From positions 19,807 to 83,806 of the forward strand of contig QOZS01000022.1 of assembly GCA_003576705.1 (NCBI GenBank): a stretch of DNA of 64,000 bases. Reading direction: 5' to 3'. The position numbers were made by a program, and so were the translations under genes. This document shows positions 35,965 through 47,029 of the stretch, piece by piece. Numbering within the stretch: the first letter of the stretch is position 1; each line of letters starts with the position of its first letter. The DNA comes from Desertibaculum subflavum (GTDB taxonomy: Bacteria; Pseudomonadota; Alphaproteobacteria; Ferrovibrionales; Ferrovibrionaceae). Below the pieces are notes generated by a model that saw only the letters and a program-made list of their open reading frames with translations, did not search any database and was not told the origin of the DNA.

Positions 35965-36183
35965 TTAAGTGCGGGCCAGTGCCGCCACCTCGTCATCGGT
36001 CGGGAAGCGGCCCAAGGCCTTCTTGGAAAAGGCGAGTTTGCCGTCGACCGTGATCTCGAAGACGCCGCCGGACCCCTTTTTCAGCTCGACCTGGGCCCCG
36101 GCCTGTTTCACCAGCATGTCCCTCGCACGGAGGGCTCGCGGCTCGTAGTTTCAACTGACGCAGTATTCGATGCGCACCTGCAT
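35965..36183 (-). CDS. SelW/SelT/SelH-family (Rdx) selenoprotein with in-frame UGA (Sec)
   Basis: A gene hidden by an in-frame UGA. From ATG 36183 (GGAGG site 7 nt upstream), MQVRIEYCVS is followed by codon 11 TGA (36153-36151) and then NYEPRALRARDMLVKQAG ... VFEITVDGKLAFSKKALGRFPTDDEVAALART with stop TAA at 35967-35965. Total 72 residues. Reading TGA as selenocysteine gives C8-V-S-U11, the CxxU redox motif of Rdx-family proteins, in the exact place where homologues have CxxC or CxxU, with FEITVDGKLAFSK and GRFP also matching the family. A 5-bp hairpin with 5-nt loop starts 17 nt after the UGA (36134-36120). The role is probably thiol/selenol redox. A pseudogene is unlikely because the rest of the frame is intact. 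The selA/selB/selC genes are not in this window. Confidence 0.85.
36118..36153 (-). promoter_or_regulatory. Predicted bacterial SECIS element in the SelW-like gene
   Basis: After the UGA at 36153-36151, the coding strand has stem CCCTC (36134-36130), loop CGTGC (36129-36125) and stem GAGGG (36124-36120). The loop begins 21 nt after the UGA, its second base is G, and the stem is 5 bp, all within known bacterial SECIS limits (loop 16-37 nt after the UGA, stem at least 4 bp, G among the first two loop bases). SelB binding is inferred. Confidence 0.75.
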
Positions 36184-36366
36184 GGGGCTACCTCCGCATC
36201 CGCGCAATGATGATAGGGCGGCTTCGCGGGTTGAAAATCCCTTATCCAGGTCTTAAAAGCCCCGGAATTCGGTAGGCGACTATCTCGGCACCGCGCGGGA
36301 GCTCCCGGTTCGGCGGCGCCTTGGCGCGCGTCCCCGAAGGCCAGTCGCCGCTACCCCCCGGGAATC

Positions 36367-39597
<3,231 letters not shown>

Positions 39598-39696
39598 GCC
39601 CGGTTGAAAGACCAGAACCCCTAGCAAGTACGGACGCTCTGGCACGGGCGGCTTTTGCCACCCGAGAGCGGCCAGTTATTGCGTCATGAGGTTGCC

Positions 39697-40170
39697 ATGC
39701 AGAAAATCCCCATGACGGCCGACGGTTACCGCCGGCTGGAAGAGGAATTGAAGACGCTGAAGACGGTGGAGCGGCCTTCCGTGATCCGCGCCATCGCGGA
39801 GGCGCGCGCGCATGGGGACTTGTCGGAGAACGCGGAGTATCACGCCGCCAAGGAGCGGCAGGGGTTCATCGAGGCGCGCATCTCCGAGCTCGAGGACAAG
39901 ATGCGCCGCTCCGAGGTGATCGACGTCTCCAAGCTGTCGGGCAAGGACGTCAAGTTCGGCGCCGTGGTGACGCTCGAGGATGAGGATACCGAGGAGAAGC
40001 TGACCTATCAGATCGTCGGCACCGACGAGGCCGACATCAAGCAGGGCCGCCTCTCGATCACTTCGCCGCTCGCGCGCGCGCTGATCGGCAAGAAGCAGGG
40101 CGAAAGCGTCGAGGTCACCGCCCCCGGCGGCTCCAAGGCCTACGAGATCGTCAAGGTCAAGTTCGGCTGA
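39697..40170 (+). CDS. greA: Transcription elongation factor GreA
   Basis: A 157-residue factor that stimulates transcript cleavage by backtracked RNA polymerase. The N-terminal coiled coil is [61 protein letters not shown], with the acidic [13 protein letters not shown] tip; the FKBP-like C-terminal domain contains [21 protein letters not shown] 39697 was chosen since [10 protein letters not shown] is the family start. It lies downstream of carB and before a palindromic repeat pair. Confidence 0.98.
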   Translation: MQKIPMTADGYRRLEEELKTLKTVERPSVIRAIAEARAHGDLSENAEYHAAKERQGFIEARISELEDKMRRSEVIDVSKLSGKDVKFGAVVTLEDEDTEEKLTYQIVGTDEADIKQGRLSITSPLARALIGKKQGESVEVTAPGGSKAYEIVKVKFG

Positions 40171-40202
40171 GGCGAGATAGCCCTCTTTGAACTCAAGGCG
40201 TC

Positions 40203-40282
40203 GTGCCCGGGCTTGACCCGGGCACCCACGGCTCTCCGCTGCACTATCCTTCGGCGTGGATGCCCGTGACAAGCACGGGCAT
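40203..40282. repeat. REP-like palindromic pair between greA and convergent SDR gene
   Basis: Two perfect 9-bp hairpins: GTGCCCGGG/CCCGGGCAC (40203-40211/40217-40225) with loop CTTGA, and ATGCCCGTG/CACGGGCAT (40260-40268/40274-40282) with loop ACAAG. They resemble the short GC-rich intergenic palindromes common in alphaproteobacterial genomes (BIME-like). The location is between convergent genes, so it may also act as a terminator. No second copy was found in this window. Confidence 0.7.
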
Positions 40283-40305
40283 GACGGGTTGGGTCGATAA
40301 GTCGC

Positions 40306-41106
40306 TCACCCCACCTTCACCATCTGGCCGCCATCGACCGGCAGCGACACGCCGGTGATGAAATTCGCCTCGTCGGAGGCGAGGAACAAGGCCGCGTTGG
40401 CGACGTCCCAGCCGGTGCCCATCTTGCCGCGCAGCGGCACCTTGGCGTCGCGCTCCGCGGCCACGTCGGCGCGCGAACGATTGCCGACGCGGGCGCGCGT
40501 GTCGACCGCCATCGGCGTGTTCATCAGGCCGGGCAGGATCACGTTGGCGCGCACGCCGAAGGGCGCGTTCTGGATCGCCAGCTGCTGGGTGAAGGCGATC
40601 ATCGCCGCCTTGGTCGCCCGGTAGCAGACCAGCGGGTAATCGACCCAGGCCGCGACCGAGGAGATGTTGACGATCGCGCCCGATTTCTGCGCCCGCATGA
40701 TCGGCAGCGCGTGCTTGCAGGCCATGATGGTGCCGCGCAGGTTGATCGCGCTGACGCGGTCGAAGGCTTCCTCGGTCAGCTCGTCGATCCGGGCATCGCC
40801 GCCGGCGATGCTGACGCCCACATTGTTGTGCAGGATGTCGAGCCGGCCCCACTTCTGGTGCGCGTGAGCGATGGCGGCGGCGAGCGTCGCTTCCTTGGTC
40901 ACGTCGGCCTCGAAGGCCGCGGCCTTGCCGCCCTCCTTGGCGATCAGTGCGGCGGTCTCCTCGGCCGAGGCGAGATGGCGGTCCACCGCCAGCACCGCGG
41001 CGCCTTCCTGGGCGAAGCGGATCGCCGTCGCCCGCCCGTTGCCGATGCCTTCGCCCGGGCTCTGGCCCGCGCCGATCACCACGGCCACCTTGTCCTTGAG
41101 ACGCAT
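40306..41106 (-). CDS. SDR family oxidoreductase
   Basis: A 266-residue short-chain dehydrogenase. The cofactor motif is VVIGAGQSPGEGIGNGRATA (a GxxxGxG variant with extra residues), then LHNNVGVSIAGG, active-site SSVAAWVDYPLVCYRATKAAM (Ser, Tyr, Lys) and FITGVSLPVDGGQMVKV. It is close to 3-ketoacyl-ACP-reductase-like or glucose-dehydrogenase-like SDRs. The substrate is unknown. ATG 41106 is the conserved start; the longer frame overlaps the LLM gene promoter. It is divergent from the LLM oxidoreductase gene. Confidence 0.87.
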   Translation of the reverse strand: MRLKDKVAVVIGAGQSPGEGIGNGRATAIRFAQEGAAVLAVDRHLASAEETAALIAKEGGKAAAFEADVTKEATLAAAIAHAHQKWGRLDILHNNVGVSIAGGDARIDELTEEAFDRVSAINLRGTIMACKHALPIMRAQKSGAIVNISSVAAWVDYPLVCYRATKAAMIAFTQQLAIQNAPFGVRANVILPGLMNTPMAVDTRARVGNRSRADVAAERDAKVPLRGKMGTGWDVANAALFLASDEANFITGVSLPVDGGQMVKVG

Positions 41107-41281
41107 GGCGCCCTCGCTTCCCTGGTTTCCTCCGCCGCGCAGCATGCCGCCTGCAGCGGCGAAGGGCCATGGGGCCGGAGACGCGATCACATATGCGCTG
41201 AGATTTCCCGGCGATCCTCGCACCTCTGGCGATGCCCTGGCGTCCGACCTAGGCTTTCGTCGCGTCCAGGGAGGAGCAAAG

Positions 41282-42361
41282 ATGACGGGCGATATCGCGT
41301 TCGGGTTCCAGGTGGCACCGGCGAGCGACGTCCACAAATCGGACCAGGCGCTGTACCGCGAAGTGATGGACGATTGCGCGCTGGCGCATCGGCTCGGCTA
41401 CGACGCTGCCTGGCTGCTCGAGCATCATTTCAGCGACTACTACCCGACGCCGAGCCCGCTGCTTTTCATGGCGCATATCGCCGCCGCGCTGCCCGACCTC
41501 TCGCTCGGCACCTCGGTGCTGGTGCTGCCCTGGTACCATCCGCTCAGGCTGGCGGAAGAGATCTCCATGCTGAACAGCCTGACCCGCGGCACCCTGCATC
41601 TCGGCATCGGCCGCGGCACGGCGAAGATGGAATACGACGCCTACAACGTCGACATGAACGAGGCCCGCGCCCGCTTCGCCGAATGCTTCGAGATCGTCGA
41701 GAAGGGGCTTTCCGGTGCGCCCTTCACCCATCGGGGCCGGTTCTGGCAGATCGATCGGCCGCTGAAGCTGCGGCCGGAGCCGGTCGGCAAGAAGGTGAAC
41801 TTCTACGGTGCCATCGGTTCGCCGGCGAGCGCCGAGGTGATGGGCGATCTCGGCATTCCGCCGATCTGCCTTTCGACCTTCCCCGACGGGCTGCTCGCCA
41901 AGATCCTGGCGCGCTGGCGCGCCCGTGCCGGCGCCAAGGCCGAGGGTGCGATCCTGCCGATCTCGGTCAAGCTGTTCATCGCCGATACCGACGACGAGGC
42001 GCGCGCGCTCGGCCGCCGTCACTACCCGCCCTATTTCGCGCTGCAGGCCGATCACTACGAGGCGGACAACAACCCCTGGGCCGAGATCCCGGAATACCAG
42101 GATTTCAGCCGCATGTTCGCCAACCTGCGCAAGATGGCGAACCCGGAAGAGCTCGGCCCGTTCCTGGACGCGAATCTGGTCGGCAGCCCGGCGACGATCT
42201 GCCGGCGCATCGACGCGCTGGCCGCGCTCGGCTTCAACTACTTCATGGTCTCCTGCGCCACGCCCGGCACGCCGCTCGCGCTGCGCCAGAGCCAGATGAC
42301 CCGCTTCGCCGAGGAGATCTGCCCGCGCTATTCCAGCGCCATGCGCCGCCGCGCGGCCTAG
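41282..42361 (+). CDS. LLM class flavin-dependent oxidoreductase
   Basis: A 359-residue luciferase-like monooxygenase. Typical segments: AHRLGYDAAWLLEHHFSDYYPTPSPLLFMAHIAA, LGTSVLVLPWYHPLRLAEEISMLNSLTRGTLHLGIGRGTAKMEYDAY, and ANLVGSPATICRRIDALAALGFNYFMVSC. The family uses reduced FMN or F420 to oxidise diverse substrates; the substrate cannot be read. ATG 41282 follows GGAGGAG by 6 bp. Its end overlaps the convergent DUF1772 gene by 4 nt. Confidence 0.9.
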   Translation: MTGDIAFGFQVAPASDVHKSDQALYREVMDDCALAHRLGYDAAWLLEHHFSDYYPTPSPLLFMAHIAAALPDLSLGTSVLVLPWYHPLRLAEEISMLNSLTRGTLHLGIGRGTAKMEYDAYNVDMNEARARFAECFEIVEKGLSGAPFTHRGRFWQIDRPLKLRPEPVGKKVNFYGAIGSPASAEVMGDLGIPPICLSTFPDGLLAKILARWRARAGAKAEGAILPISVKLFIADTDDEARALGRRHYPPYFALQADHYEADNNPWAEIPEYQDFSRMFANLRKMANPEELGPFLDANLVGSPATICRRIDALAALGFNYFMVSCATPGTPLALRQSQMTRFAEEICPRYSSAMRRRAA

Positions 42362-42825
42362 ATCAGCGCGAGCATGAAACAGGCGGCGGCAAGCAGCGCC
42401 GCCGCGGTGCGCACGTGGTTCCACCACGTCCATTCGACGACATAGCGGGCCCACGGCGCCGCGCTTGCCGGGTCGTCCGGCGCAAGGCGGGTCAGGGCGT
42501 TGTTGCGCGGCACGTTGCCGAGCGCGGTGACACCGATCGTGCCGACGAGATAGAGCAGGGCGCCGGCGGGCAGCCACGCCGATTTCCCATCGATCAGCGC
42601 GTAGATGCCGAGGGCGAGAGCGAGTGCTCCGGTGCCGAAGAAGGCGCCGAGAAAAGCCGGATTGAGCACGACGCGGTTGATCGACTGCATGGCGGCAATG
42701 CCCTGTGCCGCCGGCAGCCGCGCCAGCGCGCCCATCACGAAGCTCGAAAAGGCGAAGAACACGCCGGCGATCAGCCCGGCGCCGAGAGCCGCGAGCAAGG
42801 TGGCAAGATCGATCGCCGCGATCAT
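42358..42825 (-). CDS. DUF1772 family membrane protein
   Basis: A 155-residue protein with four hydrophobic segments (about 5-33, 55-75, 79-98, 134-155) and the DUF1772 pattern GVFFAFSSFVMGALARLPAAQGIAAMQSIN and GTIGVTALGNVPRNNALTRLAPDDPASAAPWARYVVEWTWWNHVRTAAALLA. Fungal homologues are anthrone oxygenases; in bacteria the function is unknown. It converges on the LLM gene. Confidence 0.88.
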   Translation of the reverse strand: MIAAIDLATLLAALGAGLIAGVFFAFSSFVMGALARLPAAQGIAAMQSINRVVLNPAFLGAFFGTGALALALGIYALIDGKSAWLPAGALLYLVGTIGVTALGNVPRNNALTRLAPDDPASAAPWARYVVEWTWWNHVRTAAALLAAACFMLALI

Positions 42826-42967
42826 CGTGCGGCCTGGCTCGCCGGGCCCGCGCGCCGGCGGTGCGCGCGGCCATGCATCGGCTGAGACTTCCGATCATTC
42901 ATGACCGATTGCCGCCCGGCGGAGAATCGAGGACATTCTGCCTCGATTGCGGGCGGGGAAGCGAGAC

Positions 42968-43393
42968 ATGGTGGCAGATATTGTCCGGCGGGCGGTCGCG
43001 CCGATGCTTATCGTCGGCGCGCTCGTGGGCTGCGCCGAAGACCTGGCGACCACGCGGACGGATTACGATTTTACCCGGGAAGTGAGCGCGCCGTTTCCGG
43101 AATTCACCCACTGCCTGCTGCATCGCCTGCGCAGCGCGCGCTATGCGCCGCTCGATTTCGAGACGCTGCCGATCGAGAGCCGGACCGTCCAGGACGGCGT
43201 CGACATCTACAAGTACGAGATCACGCCGCACGGCATCCGCATCGACTACTTCCGGATCCATCTGGTGCCGGGGGAGAAGATTTTCATCAAGGCCTCGCTC
43301 TGGCCGCATTACGGCGGGATCGCCGCGCGCCGGGTCCAGGGCATCCTGCAGAGATCGATCGACCAATGCGCGGCCAATCCGCTGGCGCGGTGA
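42968..43393 (+). CDS. Putative small lipoprotein, function unknown
   Basis: A 141-residue protein. The N-terminus has a lipobox LIVGALVGC (Cys22 would be acylated). The mature part contains no domain I recognise; it has Cys residues at about 49 and 134 that could pair, and an alternation of beta-strands (DYFRIHLVPGEKIFIKASLWPHYGG). ATG 42968 gives a normal lipoprotein signal; ATG 42947 is in frame. The next gene, a hydrophobic protein, starts 52 bp downstream and could be in the same unit. Confidence 0.65.
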   Translation: MVADIVRRAVAPMLIVGALVGCAEDLATTRTDYDFTREVSAPFPEFTHCLLHRLRSARYAPLDFETLPIESRTVQDGVDIYKYEITPHGIRIDYFRIHLVPGEKIFIKASLWPHYGGIAARRVQGILQRSIDQCAANPLAR

Positions 43394-43445
43394 ACCGGCC
43401 GGCAGATGCCCTGCACGCCGGCGAGCGGCCCGAAGGCGGCATGCG

Positions 43446-44012
43446 ATGAACCTCTTCATCGGCCTCCTGCCCTTCATCCTGCTGCCGGCGCTGCGCGCCT
43501 TTCTGTCGCCGCGCCTCGCGTCGCTGGCGAGCTTCGGCCTCGCCGGAATCACGCTGCTGCGCCAGGCGCTGGCCGGCGGGCCGAAGAGCCTGAACATCCT
43601 GGTCTTCGCGTTGCTCGGGCTCGCCGCGCTTGCGGTCTGGCGCCGGCCGGCCTTGGCCGAGCGCTGGAACGGCGTGGTCGTCGACGGGACCTTGGCGCTC
43701 TACGCCTTCGTGGGCCTCGCCGTCGGGCTGCCGTTCAGCGCTGAATTCGCCCGCGACACGGTCGAGCCGACGCTCTGGACCCATCCCGTCTTCCTGCACG
43801 TGACCGCGGCCATCACGCTCGCCTGGGGCGTCGGATTCCTTCTGCTGACCGCGCTGGCCTGGCCGGCAAGCTGGCTGCGCGCGAGGCGCTGGCAGCGGAT
43901 TGTCGCCACGGTGCTGGTCATGCTCGCCGCCGCCGGGTTTACCGCCTGGTATCCCGACCATGCCCGCGCCGCCTTCATTGCCGGCCAGGGCGGGGGATCC
44001 GCCAACCGCTGA
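43446..44012 (+). CDS. Hypothetical membrane protein
   Basis: A 188-residue hydrophobic protein with five or six predicted membrane segments (near 2-24, 28-42, 49-66, 76-97, 116-140, 149-165) and no motif I recognise. ATG 43446 has GAAGG upstream; a longer frame starting at 43143 overlaps the lipoprotein gene in another frame and is not supported. The composition is typical of inner-membrane proteins of unknown function. It could be a partner of the lipoprotein. Confidence 0.6.
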   Translation: MNLFIGLLPFILLPALRAFLSPRLASLASFGLAGITLLRQALAGGPKSLNILVFALLGLAALAVWRRPALAERWNGVVVDGTLALYAFVGLAVGLPFSAEFARDTVEPTLWTHPVFLHVTAAITLAWGVGFLLLTALAWPASWLRARRWQRIVATVLVMLAAAGFTAWYPDHARAAFIAGQGGGSANR

Positions 44013-44089
44013 CGCGCCGTCGCGGGCGGCAGGGATCGTCATGCCGCTTCGGGCGTTGGGGAAGCACGGTCACGCGGGAGGCGCATCTG

Positions 44090-45343
44090 ATGCAATCACG
44101 CTGGCACTGGATCGTCGCCCGGCTGGGCCGGCGTCTTTGGGTTAAGGTTTCCCTCTATGTGGTGCTCGCCATCGCCGCGGCGCTCTGCACCCCCCTGGTC
44201 GCACCCTACCTGCCGCCGGGCCTCGGCACCTATCTCGGCGCCGACTCGCTCGACGACGTGCTCAAGATCCTCGCCTCCAGCATGCTGGTGGTCGCCACCT
44301 TTTCGATCTCGGGCATGCTGGCGGCGTTCGGATCCATCGTGTCGACGGCAAGCCCGCGCGCCGCACGTCTGCTGATCGAGGACTCGAAGGCCCAGAACGC
44401 CTTGGGAACCTTCGTCGGCAGCTTCCTGTTCGGCCTGGTGGCGATCATGGCGCTGAGCGCCGACTACTACAGCAACGACGGCAAGCTCCTGCTCTTCGCC
44501 ATCACCATCGTCGTCGTGGTGCTCATCGTCGGGACGCTGCTCAACTGGATCGATCTGCTGTCGCGTCTCGGGCAGATTCGCACGGCGATCGACTTCGTCG
44601 CCGACCGGGCGATCGAGACGGCGCGGATGCGCCGCGACGATCCGTTCCTCGGTGGCCAGCCGTTCGCCGGCGAAGTCATGCTGGACTATCCGATCCGGGC
44701 GAAGCGGATCGGCTACGTTCAGCATATCGACATGGCCGCCCTGCAGGCGGTGGCGGAGCGCCTCGGCGGCGAGATGCAGGTCGCCGTCCTTCCGGGCGCG
44801 CTGGTCGATCCGACGCAGCCTCTCGCCTGGCTCGTTCGCGCGCCGAGCGAGGAAGAGGCAGAACATGTGCGCGCGGCCTTCGGGATCGACCGGCAGAGAA
44901 GCTTCGATCAGGATCCGCGCTTCGGCCTGATCGTGCTGTCCGAGATCGGCTGCAAGGCGCTGTCGCCCGGAATCAACGATCCGGGCACGGCGATTGCGGT
45001 GATCGGCGCCTTGATGCGCGCGCTCGGTGTCTGGACCGAGCGGGGGGAGGAGGCGGAGCCCCGTTGCCCGCGCGTGCAGGTTCCCTCGATCAGCGCCGAG
45101 GACCTGTTCGACGATGCCTTTCTCGGCCTCGGCACCTATGGGGCGGCGCATCTCGCGGTCGGCATCCGGCTGCAGAAGGCCTTGGTCAGCCTGGCACGTA
45201 CCGGCGATGCGGGATTCGTGCGCGCGGCGCAGCACCAATCCGCACTCGCCCTCAAGCGCGCCCGCCAGGCGCTGACGATCGAAGAGGATATCGCCCGGCT
45301 CGAATCCGCCGCCAAGCAGGTGGCCACCGGCAGAGCGGCGTAG
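44090..45343 (+). CDS. DUF2254 family membrane protein
   Basis: A 417-residue inner-membrane protein with four TM segments in the first half (about 17-38, 60-85, 104-125, 134-156) and a cytosolic C-terminal region. DUF2254 features: SSMLVVATFSISGMLAAFGSIVSTASPRAARLLIEDSKAQNALGTFVGSFLFGLVAIMAL and SEIGCKALSPGINDPGTAIAVIGALMRAL. The family function is unknown. ATG 44090 follows GGGAGG. It is followed by tRNA-Leu on the opposite strand. Confidence 0.9.
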   Translation: MQSRWHWIVARLGRRLWVKVSLYVVLAIAAALCTPLVAPYLPPGLGTYLGADSLDDVLKILASSMLVVATFSISGMLAAFGSIVSTASPRAARLLIEDSKAQNALGTFVGSFLFGLVAIMALSADYYSNDGKLLLFAITIVVVVLIVGTLLNWIDLLSRLGQIRTAIDFVADRAIETARMRRDDPFLGGQPFAGEVMLDYPIRAKRIGYVQHIDMAALQAVAERLGGEMQVAVLPGALVDPTQPLAWLVRAPSEEEAEHVRAAFGIDRQRSFDQDPRFGLIVLSEIGCKALSPGINDPGTAIAVIGALMRALGVWTERGEEAEPRCPRVQVPSISAEDLFDDAFLGLGTYGAAHLAVGIRLQKALVSLARTGDAGFVRAAQHQSALALKRARQALTIEEDIARLESAAKQVATGRAA

Positions 45344-45367
45344 CGGCGCGAACGCGAAGAAGGGAAG

Positions 45368-45454
45368 TGGTGCCCCAGGCCGGACTCGAACCAGCACGCC
45401 CTTGCGGGCAACAGATTTTGAGTCTGCCGCGTCTACCAATTCCGCCACTGGGGC
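45368..45454 (-). tRNA. tRNA-Leu (anticodon CAA)
   Basis: An 87-nt type II tRNA with acceptor GCCCCAG/CTGGGGC (5' end at 45454), TGGCGGAATTGGTAGACGC D-arm, anticodon stem GCAGA/TCTGT with loop CTCAAAA (anticodon CAA), a long variable arm, TTCGAGTCC T-loop, discriminator A and encoded CCA at 45370-45368. It reads UUG Leu codons. All stems pair. Confidence 0.97.
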
Positions 45455-45488
45455 ACGGGCGCGCAGACTGGCGGAAATTCTCCCGCCG

Positions 45489-45788
45489 TCAATCCCGCTC
45501 TGCGCCGAGCAGGGCCGCCGCGATGGCCGCCCATTCCGCCTCCAGCGGGCCCTGCGCCGCGGCGCGCCCGGCCTCGCGGTACCAGTAGCCGGCATTGGCG
45601 AGGTCGCCTTCCTTCCGGTGCAGATAGGCATGCACCCAGGCGCCGTCGGCACCGCTATCGGCCTGGGCCCGCTCATGCGCCTTGTCCCAATCGCCCTTGC
45701 CGTCCCACCACAGCGCCTCGAGCGCGGGCGCGAGCCCGGCCGGCGGTGCATCCTGCTCGAACGATCTGCGAAACTCGACGATCTCCAT
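45489..45788 (-). CDS. Conserved hypothetical small protein
   Basis: A 99-residue soluble protein, no signal peptide. It has a Trp-rich pattern (ALEALWWDGKGDWDKAHERAQADSG and GAWVHAYLHRKEGDLANAGYWYREAGR) reminiscent of a tetratricopeptide-like helix pair; similar small proteins occur in other alphaproteobacteria without assigned function. It is on the same strand as tRNA-Leu, which lies 34 bp downstream of its stop. Role unknown. Confidence 0.72.
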   Translation of the reverse strand: MEIVEFRRSFEQDAPPAGLAPALEALWWDGKGDWDKAHERAQADSGADGAWVHAYLHRKEGDLANAGYWYREAGRAAAQGPLEAEWAAIAAALLGAERD

Positions 45789-45976
45789 CTCGCCTCATTG
45801 GGGGAAGCAAGCGGCCGTGGCGGACGGGCACGCCACCGATCCTCGGGCCCGCATGATGTGTCAAACGAGTTTACAGCATCAACCCCCTGGTTTGCGAAAG
45901 CGCCATGAAAGAACCGGCTTGCGCGGTTGGCATGTCGCTTGCTCGTCAATTCCTTGAATCGACCTGGAGGGGTGTG

Positions 45977-46144
45977 ATGGGATCGTTCCCGCGTTTTCTG
46001 CCGGCCATCGGCCTGGCGCTGCTCGCCGCGCTACCGGCGCATGCCACCACGGCCATCGTGGTGCCGGAACCGGAATCGTTGTCGCTTCTGGCGGCTTTCG
46101 TCGCCATCGGCGTGATCGCGCTGCGCTTCCTTCGCCGCCGCTGA
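45977..46144 (+). CDS. Micro PEP-CTERM protein (signal peptide plus sorting tail only)
   Basis: A 55-residue protein. Residues 1-23 are a signal peptide (FLPAIGLALLAALPAHA), then TTAIVVPEPESLSLLAAFVAIGVIALRFLRRR: the PEP-CTERM signal (VPEP, hydrophobic helix, basic tail). There is practically no mature domain. ATG 45977 has a GGAGGGG site; a longer frame from 45905 is unlikely. PEP-CTERM proteins are processed by exosortase (EpsH/Xrt), which is not in this window. A near-empty sorting substrate could be an accessory factor or a very short surface peptide. Confidence 0.72.
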   Translation: MGSFPRFLPAIGLALLAALPAHATTAIVVPEPESLSLLAAFVAIGVIALRFLRRR

Positions 46145-46210
46145 ACAGGCCGTGCGGGCGGGATCCGTCCGGTCGCTCGGCGGCTGAGCAGATCCCGCAC
46201 GGGCAGTGAC

Positions 46211-47029
46211 ATGGACGCGACGCAGCTCGTTGCGCTCGGCTATTTCTCGACCATCGCTTTCGCGGCCACGGTCGAGGCGACGTTGCCGCTGCGCCGACCG
46301 GCGCCCGGCGCCTTACGGCACCGCTGGCGCGCAAATATCGCGCTGGCGCTTATCGATACCGCGGTCATCCGCCTGCTCGTACCGATCGGCATTATGGAAG
46401 TTGCCGCCTTCGCGGCCGACAGCCGCTTCGCCTTGCTGCCGGCCCTGGGTCTCGTGCCCTGGTGGCTGGCGGCCGTGCTGACATTCCTTGCCCTCGATTT
46501 CGGCAAGTATCTGCAGCACCTCGCGCTGCACCGGTTGGGATGGGCATGGCGGTTTCATGCGGTGCATCATTCCGACCGGGACTACGATTTCACCACCGGG
46601 TTGCGCTTCCATCCCGTTGAGGCGTTGCTGACCGTCAGTCTGGACCTTGCCGTTATCGCCGCGCTGGGCGGGCCGCTGGAGGTCGTGCTCGGCTACGAGA
46701 TCGCGCGCATCACGCTCAGCCTGCTGGCGCACGCCAATTTCGCGATGCCCGACAGCGTCGACCGCGTGCTCCGGCTGGTGCTGGTGACACCGAATGCGCA
46801 CCGATTGCACCACGCCGTGGAATTCCAGGCGCGCGACTGCAATTTTGGCACCGTGTTCACTTGGTGGGACCGTATCGGCGGCAGCTGGGAGAGCCTGCCG
46901 GTCCGCTCGCTGCCGGATCTGGCGATCGGCCTGCCGAACCACCCGAACGGCGCACCCGAAGGACTGATGGCGGTGCTTCTCGCGCCGTTCCGGCGTGCGG
47001 CGGTCGAACGCCGGCCCGAAGCCGCTTAA
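46211..47029 (+). CDS. Sterol desaturase / fatty acid hydroxylase superfamily protein
   Basis: A 272-residue membrane-bound di-iron oxygenase-like protein. His boxes are visible: HLALHRLGWAWRFHAVHHSDRDYDFTTGLRFHP (HxxxH and HxxHH) and TPNAHRLHHAVEFQ (HxxHH). Four hydrophobic segments occur before the boxes. The substrate may be a lipid tail or sterol-like compound. ATG 46211 is supported by its position after the PEP-CTERM gene; the 3' end overlaps the convergent beta-helix gene by 4 nt. Confidence 0.88.
   Translation: MDATQLVALGYFSTIAFAATVEATLPLRRPAPGALRHRWRANIALALIDTAVIRLLVPIGIMEVAAFAADSRFALLPALGLVPWWLAAVLTFLALDFGKYLQHLALHRLGWAWRFHAVHHSDRDYDFTTGLRFHPVEALLTVSLDLAVIAALGGPLEVVLGYEIARITLSLLAHANFAMPDSVDRVLRLVLVTPNAHRLHHAVEFQARDCNFGTVFTWWDRIGGSWESLPVRSLPDLAIGLPNHPNGAPEGLMAVLLAPFRRAAVERRPEAA

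Noticed and set aside
35941..36183. Reading the SelW-like region as a pseudogene
   Set aside because: One UGA exactly at the redox position, an intact frame otherwise, a good ribosome site and a SECIS-like hairpin favour recoding.
40203..40282. CRISPR repeats
   Set aside because: Two palindromes differ in sequence and there are no regular spacers; they are REP-like.
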